Source: Mesorhizobium japonicum MAFF 303099 (GTDB taxonomy: Bacteria; Pseudomonadota; Alphaproteobacteria; Rhizobiales; Rhizobiaceae). Taken from it: DNA of 64,000 bases. The stretch covers positions 6,790,001 to 6,854,000 of the forward strand of contig NC_002678.2 in NCBI RefSeq assembly GCF_000009625.1, given 5' to 3'. The notes beneath the pieces were generated by a model. The model was given only the letters and a program-made list of their open reading frames with translations. It was not told the DNA's origin and searched no databases. This document shows, one piece after another, positions 46,601-54,272 of the stretch (the stretch's first letter is position 1; the number at the start of each line of letters is the position of its first letter). Made by a program: the position numbers and the translations under genes.

Positions 46601-49278
46601 GTCTGCGCGGCAAGGAACTCGGTCCCCGCCAGCACATTTTCGCGGTGCGCCGCGACCTGATGGAAGAAACCACCTACAAGACGCTGCTCGCCGTCGCCCG
46701 GGTGGTGCTGCATACGCGCAACGGCACCATCTTCGATCAGATCGAACGGGCCGAGGCGGCTGCCTTGCAGGCGCGCGACGGCCTGCCGTCCACCGGATTG
46801 CCGGCTCCGCGCGAAATCCCGGCGGCGCATGCCTTTGCCTCGCAGTCAGTGGCGGATGTCAGCGCCGATGGCTCTGGCCTCAGCCAATGGAACGGCTTTG
46901 GCGGTTTCGACGGCGACGGACGGCACTATGTGGTGCGTCTGGCTGGCCGGCGTACCACGCCGCAGCCCTGGATCAATGTCGTCTCCAACGCCTCGTTCGG
47001 TTTCCATACGTCGGCCGAGGGTGCTGCCTTCACCTGGAGCCGCAACAGCCGCGACTACCAGTTGACGCCGTGGTCCAACGATCCGGTCTCGAATCGGCCG
47101 GGCGAGGGCATCTATATCTACGATCAGGCCAGCGGCAGGGCGTTCTCGCCGATCGCCGCCGTGGTACGCGATCCCTCGATGACCTACGAGGCCTGGCATG
47201 GCCAGGGCTTCTCCACCTTCCGCGCGAAGCGCGGGCCGCTGTCGATGGACCTGACACATGTGGTCGACCCCGTCGATCCGGTGAAGATCACGCGGCTGCG
47301 CATCCAGAATTCAGGCTCGGTGCCGGCGCGGCTGCGCGTCTATGCCTATGCCGAATGGGTGCTTGGCGGGCATCGGTCGCGCACGGCCGCTACCATCGTC
47401 CCGTCCCGCGACGGGGCGACCGGCGCATTGCTGGCGCAAAACCCCTATGGGCTCGATTTCAGCGAGCGCGTGGCCTTCCTTGCCGCCGACGCCGCTGTCC
47501 ATTCGGTGACATCGGATCGTTCGGAGTTCCTCGGACGGCACGGGTCCAGCGAACTGCCGCAGGCGGTGCTGACCGGCGCGGCCCTGTCGGGCCGTGTCGA
47601 AGCCGGCGACGATCCCTGCGCAGCGATCGCCCGCGATGTCGAGATCCCGGCCGGCGGCGACGTCACGCTGCTCTGGCTGCTCGGCGACGCCGATACCCCG
47701 GCGCAGGCGAGCGCGCTGGTGCAGACGCACCGGGGCAAGGATTTCGACCAGCGCCTGGCCGACAATGAGCGCGAATGGCGCGGTTTCCTCGACACCATCC
47801 AGGTCGAGACCCCGGACAAGGCTCTCGATGCCATGGTCAATCACTGGCTGCCCTATCAGAGCCTGGCCTGCCGCATCCGCGCCCGCTCGGCCTTCTACCA
47901 GGCTAGCGGCGCCTTCGGCTTCCGCGACCAGTTGCAGGACACGCTGGCGCTGCTGGCGCATGATCCTACACTGGCGCGCGACCAGATCCTCAACGCCGCG
48001 CGGCGGCAGTTCCCGGAAGGCGACGTACAGCATTGGTGGCTGCCGCGCACCGGAGCCGGCGTGCGCACCTTGATCTCCGACGACGTGGTCTGGCTGGCCC
48101 ACGCCACGGCGCGCTATCTCAGTGTGACCGGCGACGCCGCCATCCTCAAGGAGCAACTGCCCTTCATCGATGGGCAGGCGCTCGGCGAGGGCGAGCATGA
48201 CGCCTTCTTCACCCCGGAAATCTCGAAGAAGACGGTGTCCCTCTACGACCATTGCGCGCGTGCGCTCGATCTGGCCATCAAGCGCAGCAGTCCTGCCGGC
48301 CTGCCGCTGATCCTGGGCGGCGACTGGAACGACGGCATGAACCGTGTCGGCGAGCACGGCAAGGGCGAGAGCGTGTGGCTGGGCTGGTTCCTGCTGAAGA
48401 CGCTGGGCGACTTCGCCGCCGTCGCCAAGAGCGAGGGCGACATCAAGCGCGCGCAGGCCTGGGCGAAGCATGCCGAGGCGCTCAAGCGGGCGCTTGAGAG
48501 CACGGCATGGGACGGCGAATGGTACCGGCGGGGCAGTTTCGACGACGGCACGCCCTTAGGATCGCGGACATCCGAAGAGTGCAGGATCGACTCCATCGCC
48601 CAGTCCTGGAGCGTGCTTTCGGGCGAGGGCGATCCGGCGCGGTCGACGACGGCGATGCGGCAGGCGACCAGCCTGCTCGTCGACGACAAGCTCAAGATCG
48701 TCAAACTCTTCACGCCACCCTTCTCGAAGACGCAGAAGGACCCCGGCTACATCAAGAGCTATCCGCCCGGCGTGCGCGAGAATGGCGGCCAGTACACGCA
48801 TGCGGCCACGTGGTTCGTCATCGCGCTGGCCGAGATGGGGCAGACCGACGAAGCCTATCGCTGCTTCTCGATGCTGAACCCGGTCAACCACGCATCCGAC
48901 GAGGCCTCGGCCGAGCAATACCGCGTCGAACCCTATGTGGTGGCGGCCGATATCTATGCCGGAGACGACAAGGGCGGGCGCGGCGGCTGGACCTGGTACA
49001 CCGGCTCGGCCGGTTGGCTCTACCGGGCGGCGGTCGAAGGTATTCTTGGTATCGAACGGCGCGGCAAGCAGATCACGTTCCGGCCGAAACTGCCCAGTCA
49101 TTGGGATGGCTACCAGGCCTCACTCAAGATGCTGGGCGCCGAGATCAAGGTTCATGTCGTTCGCGACAAAAAGACCAAGACCATCTCGCTTGAAGTCGAT
49201 GGTTCGAAAACAAAGTCCGCTTCCTTCGAACCCAAAGCTGGTACCAAGACCGAGGTCTTGGTCAAGATACCCGCGTAA
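40687..49278 (+). CDS. ndvB: Cyclic beta-1,2-glucan synthase NdvB
   Basis: NdvB (ChvB, Cgs) is the inner-membrane enzyme that makes periplasmic cyclic beta-1,2-glucans from UDP-glucose. The 2863-residue protein has a helical N-terminal part, then membrane segments at about 414-475 (KTGWLGIVLPVFALTALLLV and the following helix). A GT84 transferase domain carries HVMTLDADTRTT near 639 and HHRWARGDWQLLGF near 783, and more transmembrane helices span about 815-1000. The C-terminal half is a GH94-like glucan phosphorylase domain that sets ring size, with QASGAFGFRDQLQD near 2405, WNDGMNRVGEHGKGESVWLG near 2545 and a TGSAGWLYRAAVEGILGI stretch. The length matches the family. ATG 40687 gives a hydrophilic cytoplasmic N-terminus. 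Confidence 0.98.
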   Translation: MNIQTNPAQIEKTSASFPAITEEPIRSTFLPEERLRLLGESLAKGDLADLFGLIPFDFQARIRDSAKKILEVYRSTNAAQAKGETITPAAQWLLDNNYLVEETIFQVKRDLPRRFYRQLPTLKLPDGGTVPRALALAWTYVAHSDSSVSATMFKSIVQGFQSVEPLKIGELWALPSLLRFVLIENLRRLAVRVNRTRQMRQIANDVADKVLATDESADRQAILANFSAHAQDTTFATQLLYRLRDGSQNAGKALEWLEGELEKTGSDAEEIIISEHHTLSSGNVTTGNIIRGLRLINDVDWTVWFEGVSRIDTVLRERTDFAALDFFSRDQYRTAIEELARRSNLSEYRVAEKAIELAGQAVVERAASEDASAGDGDDSAPAPSAHTDVGFFLVGPRRLELEKAIGYRPTVSQTVKRTFTKTGWLGIVLPVFALTALLLVLTGNALANLGLSVTSIVLMLALFAVPASEGALAFFNTVVSLFLKPTRLIGYDYRHGVPPEARTLVVVPSLIGSRDDVEENIRNLEVHYLANLVDEIHFALLSDWPDSKIEIDAADTEILEYARAEIARLNARYPTEGAPRFYILHRRRLFNAAQGAWMGWERKRGKLHELDLLLRGDSDTTFLPLDVPLPEKVVHVMTLDADTRTTRDAVASLVGKLCHPLNRPHFDAARRVVTAGYTILQPRITASLTSGDEASFFQRVFSANRGLDPYVFAVSDLYQDVFSDGSFTGKGLYHVDAFEAALQGRIEENTVLSHDLLEGALARAALVTDVELVEDYPTRYSVDASRHHRWARGDWQLLGFILDPRSGVPALSRWKMVDNLRRSLTPIFWVMAAIAGWTLLPFTQAAQWQALLILSLFMAPTFDVVNAILPKSGDQTPRGHFSALARDVAFGTAMVALKIVLMAHNAWMMGDAIVRTLYRLFVSRQNLLEWRTASQAHKAGDNDVGSYYGMMYGAVIIGFVGLAIPVLADSTGAFVAFFFALFWIGSPAIASWISRSAETEDRLRISQADIHTLRTIARRTWHYFESFVTAEHHNLPPDNFQESPAPVVAPRTSPTNVGVYLLSVVSARDFGWISLSDAITRIDATMTTIESMPRHRGHLFNWYDTTTLKPLYPLYISAVDSGNLAGHLVAVAAACAEWAEAPSVHLQGDFEGILDTVTILSESLDELPDDRRQLRPLRQRLVDRLDGMRRAVETIKAQPEMASIRTINLAVLAGEIRKLATAIHTEAASAPSDVIVDWAARLEATCEAHVHDAHSDDNAVEALRAKLLTLRERTRRFAFEMEFAFLMRPERKLLSIGYRVEEHQLDESCYDLLASEARLTSLFAIAKGDLPTEHWFRLGRPIVEIGFQGALMSWSGSMFEYLMPPLVMKEAQGSILNQTSKLIIKRQIQYGRQKNVPWGISEAAYNARDRELTYQYTNFGVPGLGLKRGLGQNTVIAPYATILAAQFNPREAVQNLARLRDIGALGPHGFYDAVDFTPQRVPEGTNHAVVLNYYAHHSGMSIAAVADAIFEGRLRDRFHSDPVIESAELLLQERAPRDIPTATVRTEADERAKDETETESPDTRIVLDPLRALRSTNVMSNGRYSVMVTATGSGYSRWGDLSVTRWQPDPVEDRLGSYIFLRDVSTGDWWSATAEPKRAAEEKAQTLFSDDKASFVKLVGTLRSEVECIVVSEGNGEGRRITLYNESTSDRFIEVTSFAELVLGSEASDNAHPAFSKMFVETEIAANKGAIFATRRKRETSEPDITLAHFVTDPSGPARDAEAETDRRAFIGRGRSIVDAAAFDPGAKLGGHSGFTLDPIASLRRQVRVPANKKISLTFWTVVGANRTELEEAINRLDHQESFARQAMLAWTRSQVQTRHMGLSLTDAANVQKLARYLIYPDAFLRLPAESLASGLGKQSSLWPTSISGDFPIFLVRIGDVADLEIVAQALRFQEYMRTRGMMIDFVVVNEQASSYVQDLQRAVETLCENSRLRGKELGPRQHIFAVRRDLMEETTYKTLLAVARVVLHTRNGTIFDQIERAEAAALQARDGLPSTGLPAPREIPAAHAFASQSVADVSADGSGLSQWNGFGGFDGDGRHYVVRLAGRRTTPQPWINVVSNASFGFHTSAEGAAFTWSRNSRDYQLTPWSNDPVSNRPGEGIYIYDQASGRAFSPIAAVVRDPSMTYEAWHGQGFSTFRAKRGPLSMDLTHVVDPVDPVKITRLRIQNSGSVPARLRVYAYAEWVLGGHRSRTAATIVPSRDGATGALLAQNPYGLDFSERVAFLAADAAVHSVTSDRSEFLGRHGSSELPQAVLTGAALSGRVEAGDDPCAAIARDVEIPAGGDVTLLWLLGDADTPAQASALVQTHRGKDFDQRLADNEREWRGFLDTIQVETPDKALDAMVNHWLPYQSLACRIRARSAFYQASGAFGFRDQLQDTLALLAHDPTLARDQILNAARRQFPEGDVQHWWLPRTGAGVRTLISDDVVWLAHATARYLSVTGDAAILKEQLPFIDGQALGEGEHDAFFTPEISKKTVSLYDHCARALDLAIKRSSPAGLPLILGGDWNDGMNRVGEHGKGESVWLGWFLLKTLGDFAAVAKSEGDIKRAQAWAKHAEALKRALESTAWDGEWYRRGSFDDGTPLGSRTSEECRIDSIAQSWSVLSGEGDPARSTTAMRQATSLLVDDKLKIVKLFTPPFSKTQKDPGYIKSYPPGVRENGGQYTHAATWFVIALAEMGQTDEAYRCFSMLNPVNHASDEASAEQYRVEPYVVAADIYAGDDKGGRGGWTWYTGSAGWLYRAAVEGILGIERRGKQITFRPKLPSHWDGYQASLKMLGAEIKVHVVRDKKTKTISLEVDGSKTKSASFEPKAGTKTEVLVKIPA

Positions 49279-49648
49279 AATCAATATCTTAGATCAATAG
49301 ATCGCGCGTCCTTCGGGACGCGCGACGCCGCGAATGTTTACTTGCGCGCGATCGCTGACGGCCTCCGCCAGGCGTCGCCTGACAAGTCATGCAAGCCTGC
49401 TGTGATTAAAAATGTGGCAGCGCTTGCCTACTGCCATGATTTTGCCGCAAGGCTGGCATTTCACCTTTTATCTCAAACCGTTAGGTGATCACGTCAGATT
49501 TCGCATCGTCGTCATCTTTTGTTCGCTAAATGGGAACGGAAGCGATAGACGGGCATTGTTTTGCGACGCGTCAACCGTTACGTGTCAAACAATGGTGCAG
49601 TGCACAATATGGCATTGAGCACAGTAGAGAATTGGCGGAGTAGCTGAA
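49279..49648. other. Intergenic region ndvB-ndvA
   Basis: These 370 bases have no supported gene; a 68-codon plus frame (49412-49618) is rejected. The first 47 bases hold the strong hairpin annotated separately. The rest is relatively AT-rich and presumably carries the ndvA promoter. A GGAG at 49634-49637 is the ndvA ribosome-binding site. Confidence 0.5.
49302..49325 (+). terminator. Strong UUCG-capped hairpin after ndvB
   Basis: TCGCGCGTCC (49302-49311), loop TTCG, GGACGCGCGA (49316-49325) is a perfect ten-base-pair stem with a UUCG tetraloop, 23 bases past the ndvB stop. There is no T run after it, so it may be a transcript-end or stability element and not a classic terminator. Confidence 0.55.
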
Positions 49649-51421
49649 GTGTCACTTCTGCAGATCTATTGGAGAGCGCTGGGCTATCTGGCCGCCGACA
49701 AGAGGCGCGTCGCGCTGATTTGCGGCGCCAATGTCGCACTGGCCGCTATCGCCATCCTGGAGCCGATCATGTTTGGCCGGGTGATCGATGCCATCTCCGA
49801 GCATGGTTCGGTATTCTCCACGCTTGCCGTGTGGGCCGGTTTGGGCGCCTTCAACGTCATCGCTTTCGTCCTGGTGGCGCGCGGCGCCGACCGCTTTGCT
49901 CACGCCCGGCGCAGCGAAGTGCTGTGCCAGTCCTTCGAGCGCGTCATCACCATGCCGCTCGCCTGGCATCATCAGCGCGGCACGTCCAATGCCCTGCACA
50001 CCTTGCTGCGTGCCGTTGAGACGCTGTTCAGCCTGTGGCTCGAATTCATGCGCCAGCATCTGTCCACGGCTGTCGCGCTCGTGCTGCTCGTGCCGACGGC
50101 ACTCAGCATGGATGTGCGTATGTCGATGGTGCTGCTGGGGCTCGGCGTGCTCTATGTCGGCATCGGCCGTCTGGTGATGAAGCGCACCAAGGCGGGCCAG
50201 GCAGCCGTCGAGCGCCATTACCACAAGGTGTTCGCGCATGTGACGGACTCCGTCAGCAACGTCGCCGTTCTCCAGAGCTACAACCGCCTTGGCCATGAGG
50301 CCGAGACGCTGCGTCGCTACGTCAAGAACCTGCTCGACGCGCAGAACCCGGTGCTCGACTGGTGGGCCATTGCCAATGCGCTCAATCGCCTGTCGTCGAC
50401 CATCTCGATGATGGTGGTGCTTCTGATCGGCGCCTATCTGGTGACCCATGGCCAGCTGCGCGTCGGTGACGTCATCGCCTTCACCGGTTTCGCCACGCTG
50501 CTGATCTCGCGGCTGGACCAGATGTCGGCTTTCGCCAACCAGATTTCGGAGGCTCGCGCCAAGCTCGAGGAGTTCTACAAGCTTGAGGACTCGGCCGCCG
50601 ATGCCGCCGAGCCGGATGGCCTGCGCGACCTCACCAACGTCACCGGCCATGTCCGCTTTGAGGATGTCGGCTTCGAATTCGCCAATTCAGGGCAGGGCGT
50701 CAGCGGCGTGTCCTTCGAGGTTCAGGCCGGCCAGACCGTCGCCATTGTCGGACCGACGGGTGCTGGCAAGACCACGCTCATCAATCTGCTGCAGCGCGTC
50801 TTCTCGCCGTCCACTGGCCGCATCCTGATCGACGGCATCGATACCCGCACCGTAACCCGCAAGTCGCTGCGCCATTCGATCGCCACGGTGTTCCAGGATG
50901 CCGGACTGCTCAACCGCTCGATCGAGGACAATATCCGCGTCGGCCGCGCCGATGCGAGCAATGTCGAGATCCATGCCGCGGCCGTCGCGGCTGCCGCGCA
51001 GGACTTCATTCTGGCCAAGAGCGGCGGCTACGACACGGTGGTCGGCGAACGTGGCGGCCAGCTGTCAGGCGGCGAGCGCCAGCGCATCGCCATTGCGCGT
51101 GCCGTGCTCAAGGATGCCCCGATACTGGTGCTCGACGAGGCGACCAGCGCGCTCGACGTCGAGACCGAGGACCGCGTCAAGGAAGCGATCGACGAGTTGC
51201 GGCGCGACCGCACCACCTTCATTATCGCCCACCGCCTGACCACCGTTCGCGACGCCGATCTGGTCGTGTTCATGGACAAGGGCAGGGTGGTCGAAATGGG
51301 TGGCTTTGCCGAACTGTCGCTACGCAACGGCCGCTTTGCCAGCCTGCTGCGCGCCGGCGGCCTGCTCAACGATGAGGAAGTCCGCCGCCTCAGCCGCTCC
51401 GTGCAGGGCGAGGCCGCGTAA
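49649..51421 (+). CDS. ndvA: Cyclic beta-1,2-glucan export ABC transporter NdvA
   Basis: NdvA (ChvA) exports cyclic glucan across the inner membrane. The 590-residue half-transporter has an ABC-exporter transmembrane domain in residues about 1-320. A nucleotide-binding domain has Walker A VGPTGAGKTTLINLL near 368, the Q-loop VFQDAGLLNRSIEDNIRVG, the signature LSGGERQRIAIARAVLKDAPILVLDEATSALD near 471-500 and the H-loop IAHRLTTVRDAD. The start is GTG 49649 (VSLLQIYWRALGYL), consistent with the NdvA N-terminus; GGAG lies 11 bases upstream. It is adjacent to ndvB as in other rhizobia. Confidence 0.97.
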   Translation: MSLLQIYWRALGYLAADKRRVALICGANVALAAIAILEPIMFGRVIDAISEHGSVFSTLAVWAGLGAFNVIAFVLVARGADRFAHARRSEVLCQSFERVITMPLAWHHQRGTSNALHTLLRAVETLFSLWLEFMRQHLSTAVALVLLVPTALSMDVRMSMVLLGLGVLYVGIGRLVMKRTKAGQAAVERHYHKVFAHVTDSVSNVAVLQSYNRLGHEAETLRRYVKNLLDAQNPVLDWWAIANALNRLSSTISMMVVLLIGAYLVTHGQLRVGDVIAFTGFATLLISRLDQMSAFANQISEARAKLEEFYKLEDSAADAAEPDGLRDLTNVTGHVRFEDVGFEFANSGQGVSGVSFEVQAGQTVAIVGPTGAGKTTLINLLQRVFSPSTGRILIDGIDTRTVTRKSLRHSIATVFQDAGLLNRSIEDNIRVGRADASNVEIHAAAVAAAAQDFILAKSGGYDTVVGERGGQLSGGERQRIAIARAVLKDAPILVLDEATSALDVETEDRVKEAIDELRRDRTTFIIAHRLTTVRDADLVVFMDKGRVVEMGGFAELSLRNGRFASLLRAGGLLNDEEVRRLSRSVQGEAA

Positions 51422-51424
51422 CTC

Positions 51425-51456
51425 TTCTCCTTCTCCCCCAAGGGGGAGAAGGGGGC
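51425..51456. repeat. Short intergenic palindromic repeat
   Basis: CCTTCTCCCCC (51429-51439), loop AA, GGGGGAGAAGG (51442-51452) is a perfect eleven-base-pair hairpin between ndvA and ccmC. The same CTTCTCC/GGAGAAG theme occurs in the repeat at 26652-26673. Confidence 0.65.
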
Positions 51457-51521
51457 GCTTCCGCGCCTGCGACACCGCCGCTCGATTGCCCCGATCGCGC
51501 CGGCGGTCTATGTAAAGCCGC

Positions 51522-52280
51522 ATGAGCGACACGACTTCACGCCTGAGCGGCTGGATGGACCTTGCCAACCCGACGCGCTTCGTTGGGCTGGCCGACAAGG
51601 TCGTGCCATGGCTGGCGACGATCGCCGCGCTCATCCTTGCCGTCGGGCTTTATATGAGTTTTGCTGCGCCGGAGGACTTCCAGCAAGGCATCACAGTGCG
51701 CATCATGTACATCCATGTGCCCTTCGCCTGGCTTGCCATGATGTGTTACTCACTGATGGCCGTCTCAGCCCTTGGCACGCTGGTCTGGCGCCATCCGCTG
51801 GCCGATGTCGCGCTGAAATCGGCGGCCCCCATCGGCGCGGTCTTCACCGCACTGGCCCTGATCACCGGTTCGATCTGGGGCAAGCCGATGTGGGGCACCT
51901 GGTGGGTATGGGACGCGCGCCTGACCTCGGTCTTCGTGCTGTTCCTGATGTATCTCGGCATCATCGCGCTGACCCGTGCGCTCGACGATGCCAGCCGCGC
52001 CGCCTGGGCCGCCGCCATCATCACGTTGGTCGGCTTCATCAACATCCCGATCATCAAATTCTCGGTCGACTGGTGGAACACGCTGCACCAGCCGGCCTCG
52101 GTGTTCCGGCTCGGCGGCCCGACCATCGACCCAAGCCTGCTCTGGCCGCTGCTGGTCATGGCTGTCGGTTTCACGGCGCTGTTCTTCGCGCTGCACCTGA
52201 TGGCGATGCGTACCGAAATCCGCCGTCGCCGGGTGATCGCCATGCGGCGTGTGGCGGCGCGGCAGGCTGAGCGGGCTTAA
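51522..52280 (+). CDS. ccmC: Haem exporter/handling protein CcmC, encoded alone
   Basis: CcmC presents haem to CcmE in System I cytochrome c maturation. The 252-residue protein has six transmembrane segments and the tryptophan-rich haem-handling motif GTWWVWDARLTSVFVLFLMYLG. Its haem-ligand His residues are in VRIMYIHVPFAWLAMM and WWNTLHQPASVFRLGGP. The length and motif are those of a full CcmC. Unlike the common arrangement there is no ccmA or ccmB upstream and no short ccmD downstream; the neighbours are ndvA and a D-amino acid enzyme. The other maturation genes must lie elsewhere, or this is a second copy. Confidence 0.93.
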   Translation: MSDTTSRLSGWMDLANPTRFVGLADKVVPWLATIAALILAVGLYMSFAAPEDFQQGITVRIMYIHVPFAWLAMMCYSLMAVSALGTLVWRHPLADVALKSAAPIGAVFTALALITGSIWGKPMWGTWWVWDARLTSVFVLFLMYLGIIALTRALDDASRAAWAAAIITLVGFINIPIIKFSVDWWNTLHQPASVFRLGGPTIDPSLLWPLLVMAVGFTALFFALHLMAMRTEIRRRRVIAMRRVAARQAERA

Positions 52281-52307
52281 CCTTCCCCCTTGTGAGAGAA
52301 GGGAAGG
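52281..52307. terminator. Bidirectional hairpin between convergent genes
   Basis: CCTTCCC (52281-52287) and GGGAAGG (52301-52307) form a perfect seven-base-pair stem with a 13-base loop, between the ccmC stop and the stop of the convergent D-amino acid enzyme. There is no T run on the plus strand. It may separate the two transcripts or be a degenerate copy of the intergenic repeats. Confidence 0.4.
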
Positions 52308-52311
52308 CCAC

Positions 52312-53370
52312 TCATCCCATTTTCCCCCGCGCTGCCACCGGCAGCGTTTCCAGCACGGTCTCGCCGTCGATCAGATTGACCTCGTTGAACAGATTGGTGA
52401 CGACGCAGCAATGGTCGGGCACCACGCGCACGCGCTCGCCGATGCGCAGCTTCGCATCACCGGAAAGCGTGACAGTGCCATGTTCTTCGCTGAGCCCGGT
52501 GACCCTTGCATCGGGAGCGCCGAGCAGTTCGCCAAAGTCTTTTAGCCCGAGCGTGTCGCTCGACAGCGCCTTGCTGCCGCTGTCGAGAATGGCGCGTGTT
52601 GCCGTTGGATGGCTGACGACGGTGGCGAGCACCGTGAGGGCGCAATCGTCGAGGGTGCCGACGCCTTTGGCGACCTGATAGCGGTCGAGATAGATGTAAG
52701 TGCCGGGCCGATATTCGGTGACAACGCTGTCCTCGCCGGAGCGCCACATGTCCGGGGTGCCGCCGCTGGAGATGCGTTCGCAAGCGAGACCGGAAGCGGC
52801 AAGCGCCTGCTTGGCATTAGCGAGCCAGGCTTCAGCCTCTGCCGCGCGGCCAGCCGCCGGATAGGTCATCAGCCCGCCGAAGGTTAGGCCACCGGCCTTA
52901 TCGATCAGCCTTGCCAGCGCAACCGCTTGGTCAGCTGTCTGCACGCCGCAGCGGCCCATGCCGGTGTCGCATTCGACCAGAACCTGGAGAGGATGGCCGG
53001 CATCGGTGAAAGTGGCGGCCAGTCCTTCCAGCGTCTCCATGCTGTCGGAAGTGACCGACAGGGTCACGCGACCATGCAGCGTCTTCAGCCGTTGCAGCTT
53101 GGCGCGGCCGAGAATGTTGTAGGGCAGAAAAATATCGGACAGCCCGGCATCGGTCATCACCTCGGCCTCGCCGATCTTCTGGCAGGTGATGCCGACGGCA
53201 CCCGCCGCCACCTGCTTCTTCGCCCAATAGGGCAATTTGTGCGTCTTGATATGCGGCCTGAGCTTCAGTCCGTTTTTGTCGGCATGGGCCTGTGCGCGGG
53301 CAATGTTGGCTTCGGCGCGCGCGGCGTCGATCAGGATCGACGGCGTATCGAGGTCATGGACGGTCGGCAT
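52312..53370 (-). CDS. D-threonine aldolase / D-serine dehydratase family PLP enzyme
   Basis: This 352-residue fold-type III PLP enzyme is of the alanine-racemase-like D-threonine aldolase family. DLDTPSILIDAARAEANIARAQ is followed by LRPHIKTHKLPYWAKKQVAAGA (PLP lysine segment, residues 37-58), LPYNILGRAKLQRL, ECDTGMGRCGVQ and ISSGGTPDMWRSGEDSVVTEYRPGTYIYLD. Near the C-terminus VPDHCCVV gives a His-x-Cys pair of the kind that binds zinc in D-serine dehydratase. Both D-threonine aldolase and D-serine dehydratase activities occur in the family, and sequence alone does not separate them. It is transcribed away from the isomerase gene at 53558. Confidence 0.88.
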   Translation of the reverse strand: MPTVHDLDTPSILIDAARAEANIARAQAHADKNGLKLRPHIKTHKLPYWAKKQVAAGAVGITCQKIGEAEVMTDAGLSDIFLPYNILGRAKLQRLKTLHGRVTLSVTSDSMETLEGLAATFTDAGHPLQVLVECDTGMGRCGVQTADQAVALARLIDKAGGLTFGGLMTYPAAGRAAEAEAWLANAKQALAASGLACERISSGGTPDMWRSGEDSVVTEYRPGTYIYLDRYQVAKGVGTLDDCALTVLATVVSHPTATRAILDSGSKALSSDTLGLKDFGELLGAPDARVTGLSEEHGTVTLSGDAKLRIGERVRVVPDHCCVVTNLFNEVNLIDGETVLETLPVAARGKMG

Positions 53371-53557
53371 CTTCTATCCCTGTAAGAATTCGCAGGGTTT
53401 ATGAGCCTGAAAGTGCTTGATGTCACGCGGCCAGCGGACCGGATCGCTGGGCCATCCCTGCGTGGCGAAGGGCACGGCAGGCAGTGAGATGGATCGACAC
53501 CGCAGCGGCGTTCGGCTATGCGATTTGTCGAAAAAAATGATACGAAGGGTTACGATC

Positions 53558-54244
53558 ATGAAACGCTCCGCCATCAACGACATCATCCGCGAAGCCGACG
53601 CTTTCATCCGCTCGTTCGGCTACATCATGCCGCCCTTCGCCTATTGGTCGCCCGAGGAGATGAAGGCGCGCCAGGTTGATTCTTCGGCGATCTTCACCTC
53701 GCGGCTCGGCTGGGACATCACCGATTACGGCCAGGAGAAGTTCAACGAGCTCGGCCTGTTCCTGTTCACCGTGCGCAACGGCCGCTACGAGGACATGAAG
53801 AAGGGCATGGGCATGCTCTATGCCGAGAAGATCATGATCTCGCGCAAGGACCAGCTGTCGCCGATGCACCGCCACAACATCAAGGCCGAGGACATCATCA
53901 ACCGCGGCGGCGGCAAGCTGGTGCTGGAACTGTTCATGCATGACCGCGACGGCGGCATCGACCCCAAGGCCGAGGTGTCGGTGCCGGTCGATGGAACCAT
54001 CCACCGGCTGCCGGCGGGCGGCCTGCTGAAGCTCGACCCGGGCCAGAGCGTTACGCTGCTGCCTGGCGTCTGGCATGCGTTCTGGGCCGAGGGCAAGGAC
54101 GTGCTGATCGGCGAGGTGTCGACCGTCAACGACGATCTCACCGACAATGTCTTCCGCGAGCCGATCGGCCGCTTCTCCAACATCGACGAGGATGTCGCCC
54201 CGGTGCATCTGCTGGTGGCCGACTATGAGAAGTGGCTGGGGTAG
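53558..54244 (+). CDS. D-lyxose ketol-isomerase (YdaE/DUF1498 family)
   Basis: The 228-residue cupin protein matches the D-lyxose/D-mannose isomerase family. It starts MKRSAINDIIREADAFIRSFGYIMPPFAYWSP and shows MISRKDQLSPMHRHNIKAEDIINRGGGKLVLELF, with the metal-binding HxH and Glu, then LLPGVWHAFWAEGKDVLIGEVSTVNDDLTDN with the last metal His. The family interconverts D-lyxose and D-xylulose or D-mannose and D-fructose. The ATG at 53558 is preceded by GAAGGG; upstream open frame from 53417 is not family-like. No sugar transporter or kinase is nearby, so the physiological substrate is not certain. Confidence 0.88.
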   Translation: MKRSAINDIIREADAFIRSFGYIMPPFAYWSPEEMKARQVDSSAIFTSRLGWDITDYGQEKFNELGLFLFTVRNGRYEDMKKGMGMLYAEKIMISRKDQLSPMHRHNIKAEDIINRGGGKLVLELFMHDRDGGIDPKAEVSVPVDGTIHRLPAGGLLKLDPGQSVTLLPGVWHAFWAEGKDVLIGEVSTVNDDLTDNVFREPIGRFSNIDEDVAPVHLLVADYEKWLG

Positions 54245-54272
54245 GGCAGGCCAAACTCGGTTTGGCTCCGTT

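Noticed and set aside
49412..49618. Small plus-strand frame between ndvB and ndvA
   Set aside because: Sixty-eight residues of mixed composition with no ribosome-binding site and no domain, in a promoter region.
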